Source of the DNA: Actinomycetes bacterium
GTDB lineage: Bacteria; Actinomycetota; Acidimicrobiia; Acidimicrobiales; RAAP-2
Assembly: GCA_021826655.1 (NCBI GenBank)
Contig: JAKAZC010000007.1
Span: 1 to 22,402, forward strand
DNA length: 22,402 nt
Reading direction: 5' to 3'
Of this stretch, positions 1 to 8,212 are shown piece by piece. The position numbers were made by a program, and so were the translations under genes. Within the stretch, counting starts at the first letter, position 1. Each line of letters begins with the position of its first letter. Below the pieces are notes generated by a model, which made no database searches, was not told the origin of the DNA, and was given only the letters and a program-made list of their open reading frames with translations.

Positions 1-1119
1 TTGGGACCGGGCGAAACGGATCAGGTCCCAGACGACGAGGAAGTAGGCACTGAACCCCATGTCGGCGATCACGTCGAGCTCGTAGTCGAGTCGTTCCATG
101 ACCTCGGCCGGGATCGGCACGCCGTAGCGCTCCTTCGCCCCCTCGACGCTCAGATGGCGCAGGTAGGCGGCGGCCCGGATCTCGTAGGTCGCACCGGTGA
201 ACTCGTCGGGGACGGGGAACTGGGGGAGCGAGGGCTTGCCGAAGTCGATCTCGACGTTGGCGCGCTCGGCGATGAGCAGCGTGTTGTCGCACGCGTCGGG
301 CAGTTCCCGGAAGAGGTGACGCATCTCCGCCGCCGACTTCAGGTAGTGCTCCTGCCCCTCGAACTTGAACCGCTTGGGATCGTCGATGAGTGCACCGGTC
401 TGCACGCACAGCAGGGCATCGTGGGCGACGTGGTCCTCACGGTGGGTGTAGTGGCTGTCGTTGGTGGCGAGCAGCGGTGCCCCGATGCGTCGGGCGATCT
501 CCACGAGAGCCGGGTTGGTCTTGTGCTGCTCGGGCAGCCCGTGGTCCTGGATCTCCACGAACAGGTTGCCCCGACCGAAGATGTCCTGCAGGCGGCCGGC
601 CAGCGTCTCGGCCTTGACCTGGTCGTCGGCGAGCAGTGCCTGCAGCACGACGCCGCCGAGGCACCCGGTGGTGGCGATCAGCCCGGTGGCGTGGCGCTCG
701 AGCAGCTCCCAGTCGAGCCGGGGCTTGTAGTAGTAGCCCTCGAGGTAGGCGGCGGACGAGAGCTTGAGCAGGTTGCGGTAGCCCTCGTTCGACTCGGCCA
801 GGAGGGTGAGGTGGTAGTAGAGCTTCTCCCCACCGCCCGTGTCACCGCCGGTGTCGTCGACCTTGCCTCGGCGGACGGGCCGCTCGTGGCGGGACTCGGC
901 GGCCATGTAGGCCTCGGTGCCGATGACCGGGTTGATGCTGGCTGAGCGGCATGCGGCGTAGAAGTCGAGGACGCCGTACATGTTGCCGTGGTCGGTGATC
1001 CCGAGGGCGGGCTGCCCGTCGGCCACCGCCGCCTCCACCAGGTCGCTCACCCGCGCCGCTCCGTCCAGCATCGAGAACTCGGTGTGGGTGTGGAGGTGGG
1101 TGAACGACCGTGCTGTCAA
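1..1119 (-). CDS. dnaE: DNA polymerase III alpha subunit, N-terminal part (cut by window edge)
   Basis: This encodes the replicative DNA polymerase catalytic subunit, which copies the chromosome as the core of the pol III holoenzyme. About 373 residues are visible and the reading frame runs out through base 1. The reverse-strand translation opens with a PHP domain: HLHTHTEFSMLDG near residue 8, then GITDHGNMYGVLDF near residue 40. It continues to the conserved ELDVIADMGFSAYFLVVWDL block that begins the polymerase part. The family is usually around 1150-1200 residues, so about two thirds lie outside the window. No ATG or GTG is available close to the PHP motif. The chosen start is TTG at 1119, giving MTARSFTHLHTH with AGGG just upstream; the frame stays open further upstream, so the start is provisional. 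The neighbour on the 5' side is an acetyltransferase remnant. Confidence 0.95.
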   Translation of the reverse strand, partial: MTARSFTHLHTHTEFSMLDGAARVSDLVEAAVADGQPALGITDHGNMYGVLDFYAACRSASINPVIGTEAYMAAESRHERPVRRGKVDDTGGDTGGGEKLYYHLTLLAESNEGYRNLLKLSSAAYLEGYYYKPRLDWELLERHATGLIATTGCLGGVVLQALLADDQVKAETLAGRLQDIFGRGNLFVEIQDHGLPEQHKTNPALVEIARRIGAPLLATNDSHYTHREDHVAHDALLCVQTGALIDDPKRFKFEGQEHYLKSAAEMRHLFRELPDACDNTLLIAERANVEIDFGKPSLPQFPVPDEFTGATYEIRAAAYLRHLSVEGAKERYGVPIPAEVMERLDYELDVIADMGFSAYFLVVWDLIRFARSQ

Positions 1120-1198
1120 CGTCCCTGGGTGCCTTCCTCGGATCGGTCGCCCGGGCCCGTGACGGGCACCCCGGGGCGGTCCACCAGCTGTGAACGAA

Positions 1199-1520
1199 TT
1201 ACAGCGGTGTGATTCCGACGATAGCGCGGCCCGACCACCCGCGGCAGGGTGTCCGGTCGCCGATGGTGAGGTGGGCGCCGTAGTCGCAGTACGAGGGGCG
1301 GGCGCAACTCGGCGCCGTCTCCGAACGACCCGGGGAGGCGGCAGAGGAGCCCGTGCCGGGCGCCGCGGTCGCCGGCAGGGGTGGCGTCGAGGGTCTCCAT
1401 CAGCCGGTGTGCCGCGGCCTGCGCGTCGGCGATCCGGGGGTCGTCCGCCACGTAGGGCTCGCCGGCGAGCATCCGCTCGTAGTTCGAGCCGGGTGGCGGT
1501 GATCGGCGGCTCGCTCGCAC
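1199..1520 (-). pseudogene. Remnant of maltose/sugar O-acetyltransferase (frameshifted and truncated)
   Basis: From GTG at 1520 the reverse strand reads VRASRRSPPPGSNYERMLAG, then GEPYVADDPRIADAQAAAHR and further to GAELRPP. This is the N-terminal maltose-acetyltransferase domain of Maa/NodL-type sugar acetyltransferases (ERMLAGEPY is its hallmark). Near 1295-1298, in a run of four G on the plus strand, the frame breaks. In the next frame the expected continuation reappears as SYCDYGAHLTIGDRT, the start of the left-handed beta-helix. That frame then loses similarity and stops at TAA 1199-1201. The remaining hexapeptide-repeat catalytic domain, normally some 100 residues or more, is absent. 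A single extra base explains the frameshift but not the truncation, so this is a dead gene and not only a sequencing error. A -10-like TATCGT lies 8 nt ahead of the GTG. Confidence 0.8.
1218..1223 (-). promoter_or_regulatory. Possible -10 element for dnaE (TATCGT)
   Basis: TATCGT on the minus strand, about 98 nt upstream of the TTG at 1119. It matches the TANNNT form used elsewhere in the window and is a copy of the hexamer in front of the acetyltransferase remnant. No convincing -35 is visible, and a leader of about 90 nt would be implied. Confidence 0.2.
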
Positions 1521-1528
1521 GGATCGCG

Positions 1529-1534
1529 ACGATA
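1529..1534 (-). promoter_or_regulatory. Candidate -10 (TATCGT) of the acetyltransferase remnant
   Basis: On the minus strand TATCGT is followed by 8 nt and then GTG at 1520. This is the leaderless spacing seen at several genes in the window. The surrounding 9-mer CGACGATAG (plus strand, 1527-1535) recurs at 1216-1224, where TATCGT would sit about 95 nt ahead of dnaE. Confidence 0.3.
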
Positions 1535-1584
1535 GGCGCCGGCGGGCACCGGGCGCGGCGGCGCCCGACGTGTCACGATGGGCC

Positions 1585-2073
1585 ATGGACGGAGGGCCTG
1601 CGGAGGTCGAGCGGATCGAGGTCGAGCGCACCGTGGCCGCTCCGCCGTCGACCGTGTTCGCACTCCTGTGCGACCCCGGGGGCCATGTCGCGATCGACAG
1701 CTCGGGGATGCTGATGTCGGCCACGGGCGACCCCGTCGGCTGCGTCGGGGACACGTTCACGGTCCACATGGACCGCGCCGCACTCGACGACTACCCGATG
1801 GGCGAGTACGACGTCACCGTCTCGATCACCGAGTTCACGCCGGACCGTGAGCTCGCGTGGACGGTGACGGGGGCCATCCGGCCCCAGATCGGACATGTCT
1901 ACGGCTACGTCCTGGAGGCCGTCGAGGGTGGCACGAAGGTGACCTCCTACTACGACTGGTCCGCGATCGACCCGGTGTGGCGTGACGCGGGCATCTTCCC
2001 CGTCCTTTCCGAAGGGGCGCTGCGGGCGACGCTGGGCATCCTGGCCCGGACCGTGGCCGTACCGGGGCGTTGA
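1585..2073 (+). CDS. SRPBCC-fold protein (polyketide cyclase/START-like)
   Basis: A 162-residue protein beginning MDGGPAEVERIEVERTVAAP. The opening strand followed by AAPPSTVFALLCDPGGHVAI is the typical start of SRPBCC (Bet v1/START-like) proteins. In these a helix-grip fold encloses a hydrophobic ligand cavity. Later features are VGDTFTVHMDR, the ELAWTVTGAIRPQIGHVYGY strand pair, EGGTKVTSYYDWS, and a C-terminal helix with FPVLSEGALRATLGILAR. The ligand cannot be predicted from sequence. ATG 1585 is preferred because homology starts at once; GTG 1570 would add only five residues. The next gene starts inside this stop codon (TTGA at 2070-2073), so the two are probably translationally coupled. 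Confidence 0.85.
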   Translation: MDGGPAEVERIEVERTVAAPPSTVFALLCDPGGHVAIDSSGMLMSATGDPVGCVGDTFTVHMDRAALDDYPMGEYDVTVSITEFTPDRELAWTVTGAIRPQIGHVYGYVLEAVEGGTKVTSYYDWSAIDPVWRDAGIFPVLSEGALRATLGILARTVAVPGR

Positions 2074-2603
2074 CCCGACGGGAGCCGGTCGTCGGGGCGG
2101 CCGGTCGGTCGGAAGGTGGTTGCGTACCCGCGGCGGGGGCACCTCCTGTCGGTGGACCCTGGTCGCGGGAGGAGGTGGTCGCCTTCCTGCGTGCGTCGGT
2201 GATCCCCGTACGGCTCGGTATCGACGCCGGGCCGGGCCCGTTGGTGCTGTCGATGTGGTTCCTGCCCGACGGCGTCGAGCTGGTGGGCGCCACCCGGCCG
2301 GATTCCACCCTGGTGCGGAGTTTCGAGCGCCGGCCAGTGTGCGGCTTCGAGGTCGCGGCCGACGCACCTCCGTACTGCGGGGTCCGGGGCCGGGCCCGCG
2401 TTGAGCTCGACCGCGCCGCCGGGGCTGCGACCCTCGACCGGCTGCTCGTCCGCTACCTCGGCGGCGTCGACAGTCCGCTGGGATCACGGCTGCGCGCCCG
2501 GGCGGCCGACGAGGTGGCTTTCCGGCTCCATCCGGTGGCGCTGACCAGCTGGGACTATCGCGACCGGATGGTGGCCACCCTGACGGGGTCCGCCGAGGGC
2601 TGA
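2070..2603 (+). CDS. Pyridoxamine 5'-phosphate oxidase-like flavoprotein (PPOX class)
   Basis: A 177-residue protein of the split-barrel flavin-binding family. Residues about 34-125 carry the barrel: EVVAFLRASVIPVRLGIDAG, then GPLVLSMWFLPDGVELVGAT, FERRPVCGFEVAADAPPYCG and VRGRARVEL. This matches actinobacterial PPOX-class proteins that bind FMN or F420; the sequence alone does not say which cofactor or substrate. A glycine/proline-rich leader of about 30 residues precedes the domain. The predicted start is TTG at 2070, overlapping the TGA of the SRPBCC gene; internal starts such as GTG near 2118 are possible. It ends 42 bp from the convergent bpa gene, and no strong terminator hairpin is visible between them. 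Confidence 0.75.
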   Translation: MTRREPVVGAAGRSEGGCVPAAGAPPVGGPWSREEVVAFLRASVIPVRLGIDAGPGPLVLSMWFLPDGVELVGATRPDSTLVRSFERRPVCGFEVAADAPPYCGVRGRARVELDRAAGAATLDRLLVRYLGGVDSPLGSRLRARAADEVAFRLHPVALTSWDYRDRMVATLTGSAEG

Positions 2604-2645
2604 GAGGGACGGGCAGGCACCGGTGGGAGTCGGAGTCGGGACCTC

Positions 2646-3185
2646 CTACAGGTAGGTGCCCGGGCGACCGTCGGACGGGCCGGGACCACCGTCGGTGATC
2701 GACCGCTGGCGCATCTCGTCCAGTTGGGCCCGGGCCGCCACCTGCTGGGCCACCAGGGTGGCCTGGATCCCGTGGAAGAGGCCCTCCAGCCAGCCCACCA
2801 GCTGGGCGTGGGCGATGCGGAGCTCGGCCTCCGACGGGGTCTCGGTGTCGAAGGGGATGGAGACCCGGTCGAGCTCGGCGACCAGGTCGGGTGAGAGTCC
2901 GTCGGCCAACTCGCGGACCGACTGCTCGTAGATCTCGCGCAGCCGACCTCGGCTGGCCTCGTCGAGCGGGGCCTGGCGGACCTCCTCGAGGAGCTGCTTG
3001 ACCATCGAGCCGATGCGCAGCAACTTGGCCGGCTGCTCGATCGACTCGTTCCGGTCCTGGGACCCGTCGCCGTCGGACCCGTCGCCGTCGGCGACGGGTC
3101 CGACGGGCGCCACCGGGTCCAGGACCTCGGGATGGAGCGCGCCGGTCGTCCCGGGTGTGATGGATTGCGGTCTGTCGTCGGTCAC
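2646..3185 (-). CDS. bpa: Bacterial proteasome activator Bpa/PafE
   Basis: A 179-residue protein matching the ring-forming, ATP-independent activator of the actinobacterial 20S proteasome (Rv3780 in M. tuberculosis). Residues about 52-165 are the conserved helical body: PAKLLRIGSMVKQLLEEVR, REIYEQSVRELADGLSPDL, IPFDTETPSEAELRIAHAQL and VGWLEGLFHGIQATLVAQQ. The C-terminus is GTYL. In characterised homologues the end is GQYL, a variant of the HbYX motif that docks in alpha-ring pockets and opens the gate, so the tyrosine and leucine are kept. Residues about 34-43 are a doubled DGDGS, encoded by an exact 15-bp repeat. The start is GTG at 3185, overlapping the stop of the upstream phosphatase gene (GTGA), so expression is likely coupled. 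The proteasome itself is not in this window. Confidence 0.9.
   Translation of the reverse strand: MTDDRPQSITPGTTGALHPEVLDPVAPVGPVADGDGSDGDGSQDRNESIEQPAKLLRIGSMVKQLLEEVRQAPLDEASRGRLREIYEQSVRELADGLSPDLVAELDRVSIPFDTETPSEAELRIAHAQLVGWLEGLFHGIQATLVAQQVAARAQLDEMRQRSITDGGPGPSDGRPGTYL
3060..3089. repeat. Two exact 15-bp tandem copies inside bpa
   Basis: GGACCCGTCGCCGTC occurs at 3060-3074 and again at 3075-3089. On the minus strand each copy encodes DGDGS, giving DGDGSDGDGS in the acidic N-terminal linker of Bpa. The unit is in frame, so copy-number change would lengthen or shorten the linker without a frameshift. Confidence 0.9.
3070..3106. repeat. Perfect 17-bp inverted repeat with 3-nt loop inside bpa
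   Basis: Bases 3070-3086 pair without mismatch with 3090-3106 around the loop GTC at 3087-3089; pairing fails first at 3069/3107. It lies about 80-115 nt inside the bpa reading frame. No T-run follows on either strand, so it is not a standard intrinsic terminator. Confidence 0.9.
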
Positions 3186-4348
3186 AGTCGGTCTCCTCCG
3201 AGTGCCACGAGGGGCACCAACATCTCGTCAGCGGTCAGCGAACCGTGTCGACAGGCCAGGCGGTTCTCGCCCGGGTCGGCGGGGTCCATGAAGGCAATGG
3301 AGTCGAACGGGATGAGGGCCACGTCGCCCAGGCGGTCCGCGAACCTCCGGGACAGCGGGCCGCCGAACCAGCCGTCGTCGACCAGCTCCTGCTTGGTGCG
3401 CACCCAGGTGGAGTGGCCGTAGCGCTCGCCCAGCAGCGACGCCAGGTCACCGGCGGCACCGGGAAGCGCATGGACCCACCGGAACCGCCCCTCTCCCGAG
3501 AGGAACCGGACCATCCCCATCGCCTCGCTTCCGAGCATCTCGACCCGTGCGCCCACGTCGATCTGGCCGTGGTCAGCCGTCACCACCAGGACGGCACCCG
3601 GAGGCAGCGTCGCGACCAGGTCACCGACGATGCGGTCGACGGCGACCAATTCGGCGTCGTAGTGGTCGTCGAGTCCGTAGGCATGGGCCACCTTGTCGAT
3701 CCCGTCGTAGTAGGCGTACACGAACGGGACGCCCTCGCGGAGCCGACCGCCCACTTCGAGCGCGAGTGAGGAGGGCACCCGGTAGTCGACGAGCGGTGAG
3801 TCGCCGAGGTGCGCGGCGGTGAAGCCGGTGCCGCCGAAGTCGACCTTGGACACCACCGGAACGGGGGCGCTCGCCCCGGCGAAGGGCGTGATCGGCTGGA
3901 AGTCCCGCACCGGGACGGTGCGCCGGGCGTCACGATCGGTCCCGAGCGTCCACCGCAGCATGTTGAGGATCCGGTCGCCATCGGCCAGGCGGTAGCCCAG
4001 GATCCCGTGCTCTGCCGGTGGGCATCCGGTGGTGATCGAGGTGAGGGCCGCCGCGGTGGTGGTGGGTGCGACCGAGGTGATTGCCCGGTCGATCCCCGCG
4101 GCCGCGGACAGCGTCGGGGCGAGCGCGGCGCGGCCACGCAGCTGACCCCATCCGAGCCCGTCGACCACCAGCAGGACGACCTGACGGGCGTGCTCGGCGG
4201 CCTCGGGAAGCCAGTCGTAGCCGTCGGCAGGCGCGGGACGTGCCCCGAGCAGCCGCGGGACCACGTTGGCGATGCAGGCACCCGTATAGTCCGGCAGGAC
4301 GGGCGCGGCGACGGTCGCTCCGGAATCGGCCACCCACGCGCTGCTCAT
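3182..4348 (-). CDS. Alkaline phosphatase superfamily protein (nucleotide pyrophosphatase/phosphodiesterase type)
   Basis: A 388-residue metal-dependent phosphohydrolase. The superfamily core is visible in order: VVLLVVDGLGWGQLRG near residue 57 (metal aspartate D63), SVAPTTTAAALTSITTG near 92 (candidate threonine nucleophile in PTTT), FVYAYYDGIDKVAHAYGLDD (Asp and His), VVTADHGQIDV (DHG), and a closing CRHGSLTADEMLVPL with the last metal histidine. No signal peptide is obvious, so a cytoplasmic location is inferred. The natural substrate is unknown. ATG 4348 is chosen over upstream starts because homology begins directly and a -10-like TACAGT lies 8 nt before it. The stop overlaps the GTG of bpa, making a two-gene unit. 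Confidence 0.85.
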   Translation of the reverse strand: MSSAWVADSGATVAAPVLPDYTGACIANVVPRLLGARPAPADGYDWLPEAAEHARQVVLLVVDGLGWGQLRGRAALAPTLSAAAGIDRAITSVAPTTTAAALTSITTGCPPAEHGILGYRLADGDRILNMLRWTLGTDRDARRTVPVRDFQPITPFAGASAPVPVVSKVDFGGTGFTAAHLGDSPLVDYRVPSSLALEVGGRLREGVPFVYAYYDGIDKVAHAYGLDDHYDAELVAVDRIVGDLVATLPPGAVLVVTADHGQIDVGARVEMLGSEAMGMVRFLSGEGRFRWVHALPGAAGDLASLLGERYGHSTWVRTKQELVDDGWFGGPLSRRFADRLGDVALIPFDSIAFMDPADPGENRLACRHGSLTADEMLVPLVALGGDRL

Positions 4349-4356
4349 GGGCTCCG

Positions 4357-4362
4357 ACTGTA
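4357..4362 (-). promoter_or_regulatory. Candidate -10 (TACAGT) for the phosphatase-bpa unit
   Basis: The minus strand reads CTACAGT followed by CGGAGCCC and ATG at 4348. Transcription would start within about 2 nt of the ATG, so the message would be nearly leaderless. The same CTACA(G/C)T element precedes three other genes in this window (4348, 19819, 21723 and 21874 form the set). Confidence 0.5.
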
Positions 4363-4445
4363 GGCGAGGGCGGACCGTCTCCGGATGGCGTCGGCGGGCG
4401 TGCGAACGGGGCGGCACCTCCGGGCGACCGAGCGCGACATACGGT

Positions 4446-5168
4446 TCAGCTGCGGGGGAGGAGCGCCCGGACGGTCTTGTAGCAGTGTCCGTCCCGCGGG
4501 GTGCTCACCGCGGCCACCAGGTAGTGGGGCTTGAAGCCGAGGGCCGAGGCGAGGTCCTTGCCCTGCAGCCGGTCCCGTCGGGCCACGTCCAACGCACGCT
4601 CGAGCCGGGGGTCCTCGACCGGGAGCCAGTTGTCGCTGCGACCCCAGCCGAAGCGGACCCAGGCGGAACGGTCCCCGATCCGGCGGAACAGGACCGGACC
4701 CTTGGTCGGCTCGATCAGCGCCAGCGAGGGGCGGAAGCCCTTGAACTCCCAGTAGGGGGCGGAGGCGCCCGGGAACCCCAGGACGTGCTCCTCGACCGGC
4801 GCCGCCAGTTGATGGAGCAGGTGGCGCACCCTGCGGCCGTGGAGCGTGCCGAGGTGCCGAGGGAGCCCGGTGGCGGTCACGGCCTCGGGTTGGGCCAGGT
4901 CGTCGCGCTCGGGTTCGTCGGCCAGCAGGGTCTCGACGACGTCGAACGGGGCGAGGTCGGGCCCGTGCTCGTCGGGCCAGGCCACACGGACCCGTACGAG
5001 TGCGCCGGAGGCCAGGTCGACCCCTGTGGTGTCCTCGGCGTGACAGGCGAGCACCAGCAGGGTCAGGGAGGTGCCGCCGGCGACGGCGATCTGGTCCCGG
5101 TGCTTGACGGCACGGGCGACGTCGCGTGCCGTGCCGCTGCGCGGCGTGCGTGCGGAGTGTGCTGCCAT
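4446..5168 (-). CDS. Conserved-looking protein of unknown function, 240 aa
   Basis: I do not recognise this family. From ATG 5168 (GTG 5171 is directly adjacent) the protein begins MAAHSARTPRSGTARDVARA. It is soluble-looking, mixed alpha/beta, with no signal peptide, membrane segment or cysteine cluster. Notable stretches are KHRDQIAVAGGTSLTLLVLA near residue 26, HGRRVRHLLHQLAAPVEEHV, a tryptophan/aromatic-rich centre with YWEFKGFRPSLALIEPTKGP, and a basic DVARRDRLQGKDLASALGFK near the C-terminus. Codon usage matches its neighbours (strong GC at third positions) and the frame is free of breaks, so it is a real gene. It starts 16 bp after the DUF255 stop on the same strand, which suggests co-transcription with that gene. 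Confidence 0.8.
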   Translation of the reverse strand: MAAHSARTPRSGTARDVARAVKHRDQIAVAGGTSLTLLVLACHAEDTTGVDLASGALVRVRVAWPDEHGPDLAPFDVVETLLADEPERDDLAQPEAVTATGLPRHLGTLHGRRVRHLLHQLAAPVEEHVLGFPGASAPYWEFKGFRPSLALIEPTKGPVLFRRIGDRSAWVRFGWGRSDNWLPVEDPRLERALDVARRDRLQGKDLASALGFKPHYLVAAVSTPRDGHCYKTVRALLPRS

Positions 5169-5184
5169 CACCCGGCCCTGTCTA

Positions 5185-7221
<2,037 letters not shown>

Positions 7222-7228
7222 CCCGAGG

Positions 7229-7234
7229 AGCGTA
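7229..7234 (-). promoter_or_regulatory. Candidate -10 (TACGCT) for the DUF255 gene
   Basis: The minus strand reads TACGCT, 7 nt, then GTG at 7221, which fits a leaderless start. No AGGAGG-like site precedes the GTG. Confidence 0.4.
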
Positions 7235-7287
7235 CCCACGACGCGGCGGATGGCGGCCGGGCGACGACGCGGGTCCCGTGAGGAGCC

Positions 7288-7301
7288 CCCCACGGGTGGG
7301 G
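7288..7301. promoter_or_regulatory. Palindrome in the DUF255/SDR divergent promoter region
   Basis: CCCCAC-GG-GTGGGG is a perfect 6+2+6 inverted repeat. A second inverted repeat overlaps it: CCCGTG at 7275-7280 with CACGGG at 7291-7296. The pair sits within 25 bp of the SDR -10 candidate, so an operator for a dimeric regulator is possible. GC-rich palindromes also arise by chance in this genome. Confidence 0.3.
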
Positions 7302-7308
7302 CCCCCGG

Positions 7309-7314
7309 TAGGGT
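7309..7314 (+). promoter_or_regulatory. Candidate -10 (TAGGGT) for the SDR gene
   Basis: TAGGGT is followed by 8 nt and ATG 7323. This spacing would give a leader of only 1-2 nt. Confidence 0.35.
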
Positions 7315-7322
7315 GGTGCGCC

Positions 7323-8102
7323 ATGGACCTGCGACTCGACGGCAAGACGGCACTGGTCACGGGCGGCTCGCGGGGGATCGGCCGCGCCGTCGCCCGCGCC
7401 TTCGTCGACGCCGGCGCGTCGGTGATGCTCTCCTCCCGACGGGCCGACGGCCTCACCGAGTCGGCGGCGGCCATCGAGGCCACCCGGACCGACCGGTCGG
7501 GTCAGGTGGCGTGGACTGTCGCCAACGCCGGCGACCCCGGCCAGGCCGCCGCCTGCGCGGCCGCCACGGTCGAACGGTTCGGCTCGGTGGACATCCTGGT
7601 CAACAACGCGGCGACCAACCCGTACTACGGACCGATCATCGACATCGACCGGGGACGGGCCGACAAGACCGTGCGGGTCAACCAGTCGGGCTACCTCGAG
7701 TGGACCCAGGCGGTCTGGCGTGCCGGCATGTCCGAGCACGGGGGGGCGGTGCTCAACATCGCGTCGATCGGCGGCCTCACCGTCGAGGGCGGCATCGGCT
7801 GGTACAACGTGACCAAGGCGGCCGTCATCCACCTCACCAGTCAGCTCGCCGGCGAGCTCGGACCGTCGGTCCGGGTCAACGCCGTCGCCCCCGGACTGGT
7901 CAAGACCCAGCTGGCCCAGGCGCTGTGGGAGGTCGGTGAGGAGAAGATCAGCGCCCGACTCCCGACCCGTCGACTCGGGGAGCCCGAGGACATCGCCAAC
8001 GCCGCACTGTTCCTGTGCTCGGACGCCGCCTCGTGGATCACCGGCGAGACGCTGGTGGTCGACGGTGGTTCCCTGTGCATCGCCAGCGGCTCCCTGTCCT
8101 GA
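7323..8102 (+). CDS. Short-chain dehydrogenase/reductase (FabG-like SDR)
   Basis: A 259-residue classical SDR that uses NAD(P)H to interconvert a carbonyl and an alcohol. The Rossmann signature TGGSRGIG is at residues 13-20 and NNAA at 94-97. The catalytic serine is S148 (NIASIGG), with Y161 and K165 in YNVTK. The closing segment [20 protein letters not shown], followed by [16 protein letters not shown], is typical of FabG-like enzymes. An arginine after the glycine motif (GGSRG) is compatible with NADPH, but the substrate cannot be assigned. Another possibility is a redox step on acyl-CoA or polyketide-type substrates. ATG 7323 is set by the family start. Its stop codon falls inside the first copy of a 14-bp tandem repeat. 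Confidence 0.9.
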   Translation: MDLRLDGKTALVTGGSRGIGRAVARAFVDAGASVMLSSRRADGLTESAAAIEATRTDRSGQVAWTVANAGDPGQAAACAAATVERFGSVDILVNNAATNPYYGPIIDIDRGRADKTVRVNQSGYLEWTQAVWRAGMSEHGGAVLNIASIGGLTVEGGIGWYNVTKAAVIHLTSQLAGELGPSVRVNAVAPGLVKTQLAQALWEVGEEKISARLPTRRLGEPEDIANAALFLCSDAASWITGETLVVDGGSLCIASGSLS

Positions 8103-8167
8103 CCACGGGACCCTGACCACACGACCCTGACCACACGACCCTGACCACGGGACCCTGACCACGGGAC
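8098..8167. repeat. Five 14-bp tandem repeats between convergent SDR and menE
   Basis: The unit is CCTGACCACGGGAC. Five contiguous copies start at 8098, 8112, 8126, 8140 and 8154. Copies 1, 4 and 5 carry GGG and copies 2 and 3 carry CAC at the variable positions, giving an A-B-B-A-A order. The first copy contains the SDR stop codon (8100-8102). The array ends 45 bp before the menE stop on the other strand. Confidence 0.95.
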
Positions 8168-8212
8168 CCGGCGGGGGCCGGGTCGGGCACGGCGGCCACC
8201 GGACCACGCCGG

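Noticed and set aside
1..945. A 314-codon plus-strand frame at the left edge
   Set aside because: The minus strand encodes the PHP and early polymerase segments of DnaE over the same bases.
1187..1203. Imperfect palindrome CTGTGAACGAATTACAG upstream of dnaE, resembling a CRP or LexA site
   Set aside because: The spacing does not fit CRP, the GAAC/GTTC arms of the actinobacterial LexA box are incomplete, and half of it lies in the pseudogene stop region.
1480..1500. TTCGAGCC resembling a tRNA T-arm
   Set aside because: No acceptor or anticodon stems can be built around it, and it is explained as coding sequence of the acetyltransferase remnant.
8098..8167. Tandem repeat as a CRISPR array
   Set aside because: The 14-bp units are contiguous without spacers and there are no cas genes.
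8169..8212. GC-rich inverted repeats after the 14-bp array as a bidirectional terminator
   Set aside because: The outer CCGGCG/CGCCGG stem has a loop of about 30 nt, no T-run on either strand, and such pairs are frequent at this GC content.
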